Under the pieces are notes generated by a model that ran no database searches, was not told the DNA's origin, and saw only the letters and a list, made by a program, of their open reading frames with translations. A stretch of 64,000 bases of DNA from Holothuria scabra (lineage: Eukaryota > Echinodermata > Holothuroidea > Aspidochirotida > Holothuriidae), in NCBI GenBank assembly GCA_037179385.1, contig CM074200.1, forward strand, positions 33,917,884 through 33,981,883. The letters run 5' to 3'. Position 1 is the first letter of the stretch; each line of letters starts with the position of its first letter. The position numbers were made by a program, and so were the translations under genes. Shown here in pieces: positions 10,601 through 22,812 of this stretch.

Positions 10601-13600
10601 ACGTAACCTCCACCTGGAATGCAAGAGCCTTCTAAAGACATACAGACAGACACATTCTAAAAGTTTAATCACCCTGGTACAGTATAACACAATCACAGCA
10701 GCTAAAAAAACATCCAAGGTTGCAGCACTCTCCACACACCACAGCATTTTATAAATGATGACCAGGGCTTTATACTCATATCTCCAGTCTGGATACAATT
10801 ACCAGCAAATACTTTTTGAAACAGAATGAAAGTACTTCAAAATTCTTTGAAGATGTGATAAAAGTCTTCTTTGAAATCAGTATTTCCTGTAGTAAAAACT
10901 ATACACTTGTTTCTTGTACAGTGAGTACACTTGTTTCTTGTACAGTAAGTTTTGTTTTCACCTTGGAAAAAAACATATTCACCATCTTATGCTCCCAAAC
11001 AGATTCAAGGTTCAAGCATTAAGTCATGCAAGTTTACTCTGAGTTCCCCACATTTTTGATGTTCCTGCCCTTTAATTCCTTACGTTAGATTTATAGGCTT
11101 TGCACTCTTTATGTGCTATGTAGGCATTAAAACAGATCCGTTTTTTCAACTATGGGTGGGTTTTTCATCCAAGAGCAATCTACGGTTTTCCCATTTGAAC
11201 TGACCTTTTAAAAAATACCAAATTTGATCCAAATTGTTGAATTGGTTGCCACCCGATGTGAAGTTGTAATTCATAAGCCAAAGGCTTCTCTCAAATTCGT
11301 GGTTGCTTAGCGTCTTAAAACAACTGCCCTTCAAGGCCTTATTATTATTATCATTATTATTATATACTATTCCACAACAAGTATGCCATCCCATGATTTT
11401 CAATAATTAACCAGAGCTCATTGAAACACCTTAATACAGCTCAAGGTTTCTGTTAAGGTGGGATTTGTTCTTCCACCACCTTCCCAAGGATTGTGAAATC
11501 CAACTTTCCATTTTCATAAAAATAAAAAAAATTAAAATCTCTTGGTTTCCTTTTTAGGAAAAGGTAACCTTTGCAGCAATAAGCAAACTTACATAAATAA
11601 CTGACCCTAAAACTTTCATATCACACCTTATTAGTGCCTTGAAACAAGCTTCTGCTCCCCTGAATATTTGACCAAAAGAAGCATCAAATTGGACTTGGGG
11701 TTTGGTAGTAACCAATTTCTTCCTCCCCCCCCCCCAATTTGTGTTTCTGGCAAATCCCTTCCATCGGACTAAAACTCCTAAAACTATCATACTAAAACTA
11801 CATCACAACAGTGAATACTATATCTGGGAATGAGTTCTAAAAATTCATTTAATGTGAAGCTCCGAATGCTAAGGAGATAGTACAACAAAGAAATGAGAAC
11901 ATCATTGTCAGTATTTCCCCTAATTGATTTCCTGACAAAATTGAAAACCACAAATTAAAATACAGTTATACCAGCATTTATACAGTATGTGGCATGCTAC
12001 TGTACAGTATGTCAGTTTAATGACCAATTACTGTATGCTGTGGAGTGGGAAGGAATTAAGAGAGGCTTGATGCAGTGCAAAGGTCAGTTTCTGATTTAAA
12101 GGATTACATACACTGATGTAGCACTTGTTTCCATGGTGCTAACACATGTTAGCTACATGTTGTTTCATACTGCTGGTTATCCTGGCTCAGATGTTAATGA
12201 TGGTTGATGTTGCTATGGTAACCAATCATTGGCACACCACTGTAAACTATAGTAAGCAGGTGATCATACTAAACTACTAAATGCTCTAAAAGGTTATGTG
12301 TTAATTAAACAACCAGTCTTCGATGCAATTCAACACTTGACTCAAGTAGTTCTTAGCTGATTAAAATGCAGAAAATGAGTTTATGAATAGGCCTTTGTTT
12401 TCCAAGCCTTACATTAATCAATAGGGTAGTAATACAGCCCACTCTCTTCATCAAGAAGGGAGTCAAAGTATAACTGGAAACTGCTTATTGAATATCCTTT
12501 AAAATGAAGCTTTTAACAAAATGCTCAGCCAGTCCTCCATAAAAGACAACACACTGAAATCTTATCGTGCTTAAATGTTTTGTTTTTATTTCTCCTTTTT
12601 CATTTTTTCCCTTTCTTTTTGTGTTAAAAGCATATAACAATGGTGACAGAATTGGTCAATGAAAAAAAAATCAAACTAATGACAATTTGAGTGGTTCCTC
12701 ATTTAAAAGAATTTAAAACGGTGAGATCAGATGTGTCATACATCTCACCACATTGTGCAAGTTTATTGATCACCCACTCAGCTCGCTTCAACCATGGTGT
12801 ACTCTCTATTGATTTTTGTTCCCAATTCTACATTAAACTCAGTGGTGTAGGCTACAATCAAACTCAAAGGTGCAACAACCTCATAAGTGCTACAACTGAC
12901 ACACTAGTCTCGTACATAATTACACAGACAGAGAAAAGTAACCATAATTTGGATAGCGGAAAGGCAGGCTCACACATAAACAAATAACTCAAACAACACA
13001 CTATACCAACACCGCGCAATACAGCCATGACTAGGAATTAATATTCTTACAGGTACTGTACTTGGGTGCAAAATGTTTCATGCAGTAAAATGACCAATAT
13101 CTCTTTAAGTTCATCTGAGAGCATGATGTACAGATCTGTACAGGTCTAATATAAATAATGTATGAGGAATGTGGGATTCATACAGGTAATTACATGGGTG
13201 TACATAGTAGCCTAAATGAGTTTCTCTTGAAACAAAGTTTCAAGATGAAACTATGTAACTGTTAATTGATCACAATGACTACAATCAAACTTTTACGTGT
13301 ATTGTTTCAAATTTTTCCTTCCCACAGCCAATGTGCAACACAATCCCTCATTTGCAAATTTATCACTAAATAAAGATGTCAGGGAGACAATTCTCCTTAC
13401 ACAGCTGTACTAGGGTTAATCTATCAGTATTTAGAAGATGAAATGAATAATTATGCACCTGCAGTACCACAAATGTCTACAAGCTGAGTACTATGGCTCA
13501 CACATAATCAAATATATTAGTGCAACACAAGTTACTACACCCACATTAATGCAAAGTGATATTTATGCAGAATTCTCACAAGGGAGTCCTTCCTCCAAGT

Positions 13601-13980
13601 GAGAACAAAAGTAGCATTCATTTTAGCCAGGCTACCTGAAAATGCTGCAGTGTCACCCTTCCTAGTCAGGACCTCTAAAATGACTACGAATTCCTCTGAG
13701 TCACAATTCTTACACTTAATTCTTTTCTGTCCTATCACTTCAGCTGTGTTCTCCAATCATTAGATTGCCTTTTTGGTACTTATAACTTTACCGTGAGTTG
13801 TCCAGGAACCCCTTTGTAGTCATTTATGTTTGTCTACCATTGCCAAACCTCTTGCAATACCTGGGCACATAAAGATGCACAGTATCAAATACATGTACAC
13901 ACAGGTTGGTTGCTTGTTGAAGTGTTTTGCCTGAACTTCTAACCAAACTCTAGTTAAATCTAAAGGGCCCCTATAGCCTT
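10601..13980. other. No gene recognised
   Basis: AT-rich intergenic DNA. It holds a 22-bp local duplication (TACACTTGTTTCTTGTACAG, twice, near 10905-10948), a short ATT trinucleotide run near 11340-11365 and a run of C near 11727. Open frames are short with no family resemblance. Confidence 0.45.
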
Positions 13981-13989
13981 TTGCCAAAT

Positions 13990-14150
13990 TGTGGGTCTTT
14001 GAGAATTTCTGTAACTCCTTTGTAATATTGCATAGAGTAACACAGCTCACATTTTTGAAGTCTTTGACCTGTCCAAAGTCCACCTTGGAATTGAACCCAA
14101 ACCTCCCAAGTAAGAGGTAAAAGTTTTTCCACTTGACCATACACCCAGCC
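13990..14150 (-). mobile_element. tRNA-derived SINE-like sequence (copy E)
   Basis: On the minus strand an A-box-like TGGTCAAGTGG is followed about 35 bp later by a B-box-like GGGTTCAATTCC, the spacing expected of a tRNA-type RNA polymerase III promoter. The segment does not fold into an obvious intact tRNA, and the region after the B box resembles SINE body more than a tRNA 3' end. The downstream boundary is uncertain. Confidence 0.5.
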
Positions 14151-15198
14151 TGGAGCACGATGGGAGAATGAAATGTTAAATGCACTAAATCAGTAACAAA
14201 TTACACTGAACACAGTGTATTAGAGGGGAACTTTATGCAATCACCTCATTACACTGTCCTATTTCATGATTGGCCCTTGAGAGTCATCATGTGACAATAT
14301 TTTATTTCTACCGCCTCAAATTTTAAATTTACTAGAATTAAGTGCTTAAGATTTACACTAAATATGCAATCATTAAATTTTCCTTAAATATTAGTCAGAG
14401 TAAGATACGTTGAGAAGAAATATAAGAAGAAAATGATGAGATTTCGCTGTTCCTTAAAAATAGGTTTGGGGTGGCTGCTCTTCCCCTTTAATGTAAAACT
14501 CAGAGAAATGAAACTCTACTGTACATGCATGTACTGCATTGATAAAATGCACTTATCAACACTTGAACTGACCTCAAAAGGTCAACTGACCTTAAAATGT
14601 GTGCTTAATTACTCATTCTAAACTATTCAACACACATTGACCCATCCAATACTATTGACACAGCATAATATTTTTGACAATTTTTACTGGTTGAATATGT
14701 TTACAAAGCTATAACTAGGCAGCTTTATTGCAAGGCAAAATGTCAAGAAAGTGACTAATTACCTAGACAGTGGCTGTCCTTTGATCACTTGATGGAACAA
14801 ATGATTTTCAGTAAAAAAAATAGGGAAATGGTTGCAAAGGTTGGCAAAGTATTCACTTTGCATTGGTCATCTGGTCAGTTTTCATACTGGTTTACACTGT
14901 TCTGCATACATAAAAATACATACTTTGCTATAGTGTAATGCTGTCCATCTTAGATGCAAAAAGTGTTTTCTGCTCTGAAAACTTAAAAATGAACAAGACT
15001 TATGAAATTGCTTGATGATATTTAGTTACAGCTAGTCACTGGCTAGTGTGATGATATCTTAGAACATGTACATATGACATAGTACCTATTGCGATAATTT
15101 TATTGATATAATCACAAAAAGAAACTGCAAATATAGTCATGTACAAGTCAGTGTGGAAGGGAAAAGAACAATCATGACCATCAAAACTGATATTTTGC
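14151..15198. other. No gene recognised
   Basis: AT-rich DNA with a 62-codon open frame and no recognisable gene, RNA or repeat. Confidence 0.4.
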
Positions 15199-15503
15199 TT
15201 AAAGTGCCAATCCTCTCACCCCTAACTACAATTTTGGTAAGGATGTACCTAAATTCTCAATTGGCTCAGCTCTTTGATTGACATTTTAATTCAAGCAATG
15301 CAGAGTACCAAAGCTTATATTACACAGCATGAATTGTACTGAGGGTGTTTTGGTTACACACATTGAGCTTTTCTATACTCATCCTTAGGCAATAAACAGA
15401 TTATTTCTGGATGAGGATGAAATTTCAGACAATTGTGGGAGGGGCTTAAGTAAGAAGGTTAGAAGAATTGTTACTGTTTGGAGTGAGAGTATTGGGTTGT
15501 TAA
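15199..15503 (-). mobile_element. ~300-bp TTAA-family MITE (copy 3, inverted)
   Basis: Same element as 10128-10427 in opposite orientation, bounded by TTAA at 15199-15202 and 15500-15503. The shared interior includes GCTCAGCTCTTTGATTGACA, CATGCTGTGTAATATAAGCTT (seen as its complement) and GACAATTGTGGGAGGGGCTTA. Non-coding. Confidence 0.85.
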
Positions 15504-15684
15504 GGAAAGAAGAAAGAAATTTATAGAACAGCCCTTGCAAACAAGATACTGGCTACGGCAAAAAAATTGCTGAAGTCTAAAGGTCATTCTCTGCTGTGTC
15601 AATCATGCTTTAATCAGTCTGTTGTATAAAAACACTACTACAGTATTTATCAATACACCAGAGAAAGTGAGTTGATTTCTTGTC
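15504..15684. other. Spacer between two MITEs
   Basis: Short AT-rich stretch with no recognised feature. Confidence 0.4.
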
Positions 15685-15943
15685 TTAACCCTTTACCGTT
15701 GTTTGGGTCCTTTTGGACCCATGCGGAGAGCTCGGCTGTCACACATCTTTACTGTTTCACGCGGAGCTCAAAACTGCAAGTAGCTACCCGAAAATTCGGC
15801 CACAACAGCGAGAGAGACAACAGTTTAAGGTCACAGGGTCAATGGCCTATGGAAGCCAATGCGGGGCGGGCTAAGTCCGCTTTTCCGCCCACTCCCGATC
15901 CACGCAAATATGCCCCGATCGGACCACAACGGTAAAGGGTTAA
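15685..15943. mobile_element. GC-rich MITE with TTAA sites and perfect 18-bp terminal inverted repeats
   Basis: A 259-bp block that begins TTAACCCTTTACCGTTGT and ends with the exact complement, ACAACGGTAAAGGGTTAA. TTAA duplication with a CCCTTT-type terminus is the pattern of piggyBac-like non-autonomous elements. The interior is much richer in G+C and CpG than its surroundings, and a chance 87-codon frame crosses it. It is unrelated in sequence to the ~300-bp MITE family. Confidence 0.85.
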
Positions 15944-17400
15944 GTCTTCAGTCAAAAACTCCACAAGGCCAAGAGAGCCATCACAACGTTGAAAGTATAC
16001 AGCTAACAGTTTAAAGCAGCCAACAAGGGTAACACAACCAAAACAAAAAAGTGCACAGTGTGACCGTGTGTTGATGTTTTAAGCCTGATTTACAGTGTGT
16101 TATATCTCATTGCTTCACTGTGTAAATTTTTGAAGGAATAATAGTTTCATTTGTTAGGAAGTTTTTCTCACACACAATTTACATAATGGGGAAGTCCTGT
16201 TATACCACTGTGTCAGAAATCATTGAAGCGACGTTCATGTCAGAGCTTGCGATGTTAAGATTTTTTGTCTGATTATATTGCAGTTCTCACTCATACAATG
16301 TCATGTGTTATCTCATGCAAAGTGAGTTAAATCGACCACTTCATGGTAACATTATACACCCATTTGCTGATGAATAAGGATTCTTTGAGGATTAAGCAGA
16401 ATGTCAAAAGAAAGTTCCTTAATATTGTTGGAAATAGACATATCATATAAATAGAAATTTCTGATTTTCCTTAGGGAAAAATTTGTGATCAGAATGGTGA
16501 TAAAGACTATTCCTGTTTAAATTGTAATGTTTAAAGACACAAGGCATTTATCAACTGTTTTTTTAGTTACATTTCAGTATTATTTCAATGAATTGCAGTA
16601 ATTCAAAGAGAAGTTTTCACTTTACAGTTGAGTACGGGTCTCCACGATACTTTGGCATCTTGTGGTTGGTGGTAACCTGCAACTAGGCTACCACACTGTT
16701 ACCAGAATGTTCCTGGTACATGCAAAAATGTGAAATGTTTTGTAAGGTTAAGCCAAACTTAGTCTATAGCCTAAGTACAGTATAGACCATCGACACATCT
16801 AAAGGAATACCAGTTTGCTACAAACTGTAAAGCATGGTCCTATTGATCATTTCAGCCCTACTTACAAAATACGTGGCAAGATGCCTTTATCTGTAACGCT
16901 AGTGCTGCACACAGGACGTAGGGGTCTACAACACTGTAGCAACAACATGAGATCCAGGACAGAAGCCTAACGTTTGTCTTGCCTAGAACTAACTTAGGAA
17001 AATTAAGCCTAGGCCCTTGGGCGGCACCATGAAAATATTGGTGCCGGTGTTGCAAAACATACAGAACTGGTATCCAGGCAGTACCAGTTCTCAACTCTAG
17101 GGTAGGGAAGGCGGGTGGGAAGGAACCTTAGATGCACATGGCCCCCATGTTATCCTGCACATTTATGCATCTGCGTATTTGATTGGGTTAATTAACATGC
17201 AGAAACCTCTTTTCTAAATGTTTGTGTATCCTAGGCCTAGGTCTAAATATTTTAATCATCCACACATCCCAACAGTAATTTTTGTCACCAATATAATGAG
17301 AACCGGTAATTTTTTCAAGTACTGGTATTAGTAACACACCAAATATGCCTCTAGTATGATGGTGTGACCCTGCAGTGTGCTGGCATGTCAAGTGCGCATC
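15944..17400. other. No gene recognised
   Basis: Intergenic DNA, becoming richer in CCTAGG/GGCCTA words towards 17,000. Short open frames only. Confidence 0.4.
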
Positions 17401-17720
17401 TAGGCCTAGGCCTAGCTAACATTAGGCTACATAAACATAAAGAATAAAAATATTGAAAAGAAAGAGCTCTTAGGTGCACATTCGACAGTACACTGAGTAT
17501 ACCTGTATTGACGTCAGTACAGGTATACCGCCCAACCCTACAGTAGTAGCCTAGCCTAGACTAACTTAGGCCTAGGCCTAGGCATGTATTGCATTCAAGG
17601 CTTAGGTCCAGCTGTGCATAACTTTTAAGTTAAATTTAACTGTTGCAGTTTTACTGTTTGTTAGCCTAGGCCCTAGGCCCTAAGCCCTAACATCGTCAGG
17701 CTAGGCCTATGTTATATTTA
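17399..17720. repeat. CCTAGG/AGGCCT-rich low-complexity DNA
   Basis: Repeated palindromic words such as TAGGCCTAGGCCTAG occur here and scattered to about 19,500. They are self-complementary and grouped loosely, with no fixed period. Similar sequence is common in marine deuterostome genomes. No gene seen. Confidence 0.6.
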
Positions 17721-17839
17721 AAAAACCTTAGGTGAAGACTTAGCCTACTCTGCAATTTGATAACGTGATTCTCTTCCCTTTGCATTGATATGCCTAACGT
17801 TCGGGCAACTGTTCGGCCTAACTTAGTCCTCTGCGACCT

Positions 17840-18036
17840 ACAATCTTGGACATAACTCCTTGGGACACCCCCGCTCCCCTTCGCAATGTTGACCACAGTT
17901 AGCCTATTCACGGCATACAGTCAATCTTTCAGCGCAACATTGAAAGGGGGAGCGGGGGAGGGGAAGCATGTAAGCCTTTGAACTGAAATTCCAGAATATT
18001 ATGGCAAAGTGTCCCAACAGTTTTGTCCAAGATTGT
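17840..18036. mobile_element. 197-bp MITE with inverted termini (copy 1)
   Basis: Left end ACAATCTTGGACATAACTCC-TTGGGACAC. Right end GTGTCCCAACAGTTTTGTCC-AAGATTGT, the approximate complement. The interior holds a CATTGAAAGGGGGAGCGGGG run. A second copy, about 95% alike by eye, lies at 19195-19391 in the same orientation. Confidence 0.8.
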
Positions 18037-19194
18037 CTGAGAATTTTGGGAAGTTAGAACTACTCGGGTCACACAGTAGAAAGTGTCATTTTGTCTTGAT
18101 GGATTGATTTGCAAAAGGGAATAAGTTTAAGCGCCTGATCCTTCATGTAGCTGTTCTCAACAGTGACTTGTGTTTGGTTTACACTGTCTTAAAATAAAAA
18201 AAATAGTGAAAAAATGTTCAGGTTTATGTATTTTAAGTTTGTTCAAAACAGTAAAGTGTTACCTGATAAGTGCATTTTGGAGAGCAGAGGCACTGATGTA
18301 TCCTGCCTACTACTACTACATTTGAAAGTAATTTACCGTGTTTTCTCAAGAAAAAATATGTCGTACATGAGAACTTGACGAGACCGGCAGTGAAAGATAA
18401 GTTTAACCCAACTGTCTACCAGTTATTCAAATTTGGAAGCAAAACGCAATGAAATTGCTTGGGTTTAAAGAGGGAAAAAAGCATGCGTAACCAGTTTCAT
18501 TTAACTTGAAAAATGGAGTCACAGGGGTGTAATTTGCTTCAAAATATGCCAGAACCAGCCTTATCTAACGATCTACCATCACTATATTTTAAAAGCTTGG
18601 ATCTCAGATGTGCCTTTTACATTCCATGGTAGATCGTGGCGCTCTTTCAGTTAAAATCTCGTCTCCTTAACACCAGTTTGCAATAGGAGTCAGACTTTTC
18701 TATCCAAGAAATTGTTTTGGTTATATGTATATATATATAGTATCTATCGGAATAGAACGTATCCTGGCGATTACCCGGGCCTGAAAAATATTCAAAAGTC
18801 TCTTTCCATATTTCAAATATTAAATTATTGGCTCTAAAATTGCCTCCTCCAAGTTTAAACATGTTTTTTAATTGGTATTGCATCTGTATTACGAGGAAGA
18901 ATTGGTTGGGGTTCTGCCCGTACCTCTGCCCATGGCTTACGAGATGCAAATTCCCCAAGAATACCTGCAACAGTCAATTCTTTATTTACGTCCCAACTCT
19001 AAATAAATGTATACAAATGAATCAAACAACACATTAAAACAACTCTTCATGCTATTAACTCTAATATGCTAAAATCCTCAAGACCTAGGCCCAGGCCTAT
19101 AAGCCTCCGAAAAAACTTTTCTGAAAAAGTCGGCCTGAAAAATGAAGCATTATCTATTGAATTTGTTCTCGTAAATAATACGCGTGGAGCTCAG
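18037..19194. other. No gene recognised
   Basis: Between the two 197-bp MITE copies. Contains a TA microsatellite near 18726-18738 and short unremarkable open frames on both strands. Confidence 0.4.
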
Positions 19195-19391
19195 ACAATC
19201 CTGGACAAAACTCCATGGGACACCCCTGCTTCCCTTCCCAATGTGCACCACAGTTAGCCTATTCACATCATACAGTCAATCTTTCAGCGCAACATTGAAA
19301 GGGGGAACGGGGGAGGGGAAGCATGTAAGCTTTTGAACTAAAATTCCAGAATATTATGGCAAAGTGTCCCAACAGTTTTGTCCAAGATTGT
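19195..19391. mobile_element. 197-bp MITE with inverted termini (copy 2)
   Basis: Second copy of the element at 17840-18036, with the same length and arrangement: ACAATCCTGGACAAAACTCC at the left, CCAACAGTTTTGTCCAAGAT at the right. Flanks differ: the 5' flank reads CTCAG before ACAATC, whereas that pentamer's complement follows copy 1's right end. Confidence 0.8.
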
Positions 19392-21959
19392 AGTTAGTCA
19401 AACTTAGTTACACTAACGTTAGGCCTAAGTGCTTACAACTAGTATTAGGCTACACTAAGTTACTTAATTTAGCCTAGCCTAGGCCTAGGCTAACGTAACG
19501 AAATCTCAAAAACCAGGTAACGTTACTATAATAGTTAATACTAATACCAGTTAGCCTGGCGACTGCTGTCGAGTGGTGTTTTCCAGAGAGCTTTTTAAAG
19601 CTATCTACGTTACTTCCTTCACTGATTTCATACCACTTCACACTTTTCAATGTAAAAACTTTGGCAGGCAACCAACATACCGAATGAAGAAACTTGTGAG
19701 CGAAAAATGTGTATCCGAGTTATCATGAGCTAGGCCGGCTACAGTGCATGCTACGGGAATCTCCCAAGCAGGCTAATCAACAGCACAGCTGGTGGTGTGT
19801 GTGTGTGTGTATGGAAACGATGCAGTATGCTAGCTGACACACTATCGTAACATCATAGTCTATCCTATGGAGTAAATACCTTGCAGCCTTGTAGGCTGTG
19901 TCTGTGTGTGTAGGCGGGGACTCCAGCACCAAGTAAGATACATTTCATGTACGTCACACATATTGTACATAAAATTGGCTACGAAGTTTTCCAGAGAAGG
20001 TGGCGCCGTTGACCAAACTTGCAATTGTAGTCCCTTCTAATGAAAGGGTACTTTCAAGGTAAATTCAGTCAATGTTTCAGTTGGGAGCAGCTTGGTCAAA
20101 TTTGCGGTACAGAAAGTACGCAGTACTGGAGGTAATAGCAGTTAAATTTTCAACCAAAAAAGTACTTTAGACAAGCACAAATGCAAATGAATACCATATC
20201 ACCATCTCACACTATTCCACTTTTGTGTTTCAATTTGGCCTTTTCCAAAAAAGTTTGATAGAAATTCTCAAATTCGTATTACATAATTAGTTTGTTAAAA
20301 GTAAAAAGTGTAAACTGGAAAAAAAGAAGGGCAATTATCCACCAATTGTGAGGCAATGACGTCAAACCTATACACAGGCTACAGATACATTAACTTTATC
20401 TTCTCTTTTCCTCCATTTATTTCAAATTATTTGTTCACATGTTAATCCACACTGAAACACTTTAACTGGTTTGTAAATAGAAAATAAGGTTCACATATTG
20501 ATCATATCTATTGATCTATCCAAAATTAATGATACAAACTATCATGAAAAAAATTCAGGTAAAGTTGAAAAAACTTTGTTCAGTTGTGAAAAAAAATCCT
20601 TTGATGAGTTTCTTTCCATGAGTAAATAGTATACTTTTCAACAGATACAGCAAACTTTAAACGGAGTTGTCAATCATTGGTTTGCAATATTTCCTTTTAC
20701 AATCATAATTATAAGACATCATGTGAAGAAATTAAAGAAAAAAAATTATAGGTTTGGTTGACTGAGTAGGCTTATACCCTTTGTGTATAACCAAAGAAAG
20801 AACCTCTTTTGAAAAAAGAATATGAGTTCGGTAATTTGTTGCTGCGGCGCAATTGTGGCTCGGCGTTGGATATCGGCTGAGCCGTCGGGACGTAGCGCAA
20901 AGCGTTCCCTTAGTGTTGTCGTGAGTCAGTCAGTATACTGCATACAACACTACATAAGTGACCAGTGAAGTCGAACAACAATAGGGGTGTCAATGCTAGC
21001 TAATTTCGGCAGATTGAAATGCAAATTTTTACACTTAAAAGACAATTTAAAGACAATCCAACCAACTACACAAAACCACACTTTATATACCTCCTTATTT
21101 TATGGATGGATGAAACAAAGAATGAAGTTGATACAAATTTAAATTTTGGAATGCCTGTTGCTCTGTAGCAAGCGCTCTGGAATAAATATAACTCGTCGAT
21201 GCGACAAAGCTTTTTTTCTATGATAACTATTCGATAAGACTGTTAGGGGGTAGGCATAAGCACCTAGGTGCCTACTGTCCTCGTGGCATGGATTGCTGAT
21301 TTGTAACAAAGACAGTGGTTCTTTTGAACTTGACCGAGTCTTCCTTTGTTTACCTATTGCCGTCTCAATATAATATACGCCATCATCCTACCAGAATATT
21401 ACCAAGAGAGAACACTAGGACAACTTTTGCAATATATTACTAAATAGGATGGCGTCTATCGTCAGTTTAATATCAAAGTTGACCAACTTAAGTGCCTCTC
21501 ATGCTAAAATTTAGGCCATCTAAAGCAATATTGAGGAAATCGTGGGATTGAAAACTGGCGAGCATGATCAGCCTAGTGTTTGACGTGTGAGTAAAATAGG
21601 CCTGGATAAGGGTACGGAAGCTAAGTTGAGCTCTATTAGCCAAACTTCTTTGGGACATGGTTGTAATAAATCGAATTGGTATCAAATGATAACATGACAG
21701 ATTTATGCGCAAACTTCGACGAGTGTTTGAGAGGTCATTTTACTCGTTCAAATTAGAGTGTGAGTCATTTAAGGTTTTATTGCAAGTTCGCTACCTTAAA
21801 TATTCGGGAAAATCTTTCGAAAGAAGTCGTATAGCAATTTTATATTTTAGGTAGACCATAAAGCAGATATCAGCCCCTCATTAATTGACGTTCTTGGATT
21901 TGATCCTTCTAAAAGATTTCTGAAACTTATGGCATTGATAAAGTCAGAAATTTAGTATT
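19392..21959. other. No gene recognised; a GC-richer patch near 20,840-20,915
   Basis: Includes a TG microsatellite at about 19796-19810 and a CpG-containing patch near 20840-20915 that stands out from the AT-rich surroundings. That patch could be a promoter-like CpG island or TE debris; nothing in the sequence decides. No exon recognised. Confidence 0.4.
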
Positions 21960-22812
21960 TATAACATTACATAACATAACAAGTTTAAGGGCAAAGGAGG
22001 GTAAAAACCCCTTAAGATGCCCTATAGAACAGACCCAACCCAACACCTTCATCCAAACAAAAACTAAACAAACCCAATGCAATCAGATCCTGCCACGGTA
22101 ATACCTGTCAATGTTAATCTTGGAGCAGTTGACTGAAGTGGAATTAACAACCCACCCAGGGAGACTGTTCCACTCATTGACAACCCTATGAGAGAAGCTG
22201 AACTTCCTGATGTCATGTCTAGAGAAACATTTTACCAGCTTCTTATTATGGCAACGAACACGGGGATCAGCACAAATCTCTAAGTAGTTACAGTTAGACA
22301 GAGAATCATAACCAGAAAGGAACTTGAAAACCTGCAGCATATCCCCAGTAATCCTTCTTAACTCGAGAGAAGTAAGTCCTAGACAATTGAGCCTATCTTG
22401 ATAAGGGAGATTACGCACATTGTGAATATAAGCCGTGTGGCCCTCCTCTGAACCTGCTCTAAAATAAACTTGTCCTTTTCATAAAAAGGGTTCCATACCT
22501 GCACAGCATAATCAAGATGTGGTCTAACTAACTGCATATAAAGATTTAACACAATATCTTTACTGAAATTACTGAAATTCCTCTTGATCAAACCAATCAC
22601 CCTATTAGCCTTAGCAGCAGCTGCTGCGCACTGCCTAGAAGGCTTCAAATCGCTTGAAATGACAACACCCAAGTCTTTTCAGAAGTCACATTACCTAGAA
22701 CACTACCAGCCATGGTATACTTTTGACCCAAATTCTTGGATCCAAAGTGAAGAACTTTGCATTTATCAGCATTAAAAGACATTTGCCAAGTCTGAGACCA
22801 AGTAACTAGCAA
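21960..22812 (-). pseudogene. Decayed CR1/jockey-like LINE, 3' part of reverse transcriptase
   Basis: Minus-strand remnant of the C-terminal reverse-transcriptase region of a non-LTR retrotransposon. Reading downstream from about 22805 it shows F-N-A-D-K-C-K-V-L-H-F-G, then D-L-G-V-V-I-S-S-D-L-K-P-S, L-V-R-P-H-L-D-Y-A-V-Q-V-W-N-P, V-Q-R-R-A-T-R, and near the end R-V-V-N-E-W-N-S-L-P. These segments are in different frames (breaks near 22672 and 22420), so it is dead. The upstream polymerase core and endonuclease are absent. The 3' untranslated end, with GGGCATCTTAAGGGG-type sequence, runs into a TTATGTTATG-like tail near 21960. Confidence 0.85.

Noticed and set aside
13990..14150. Functional tRNA gene
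   Set aside because: A- and B-box-like motifs are present, but no complete cloverleaf or anticodon arm could be paired. A SINE head explains it better.
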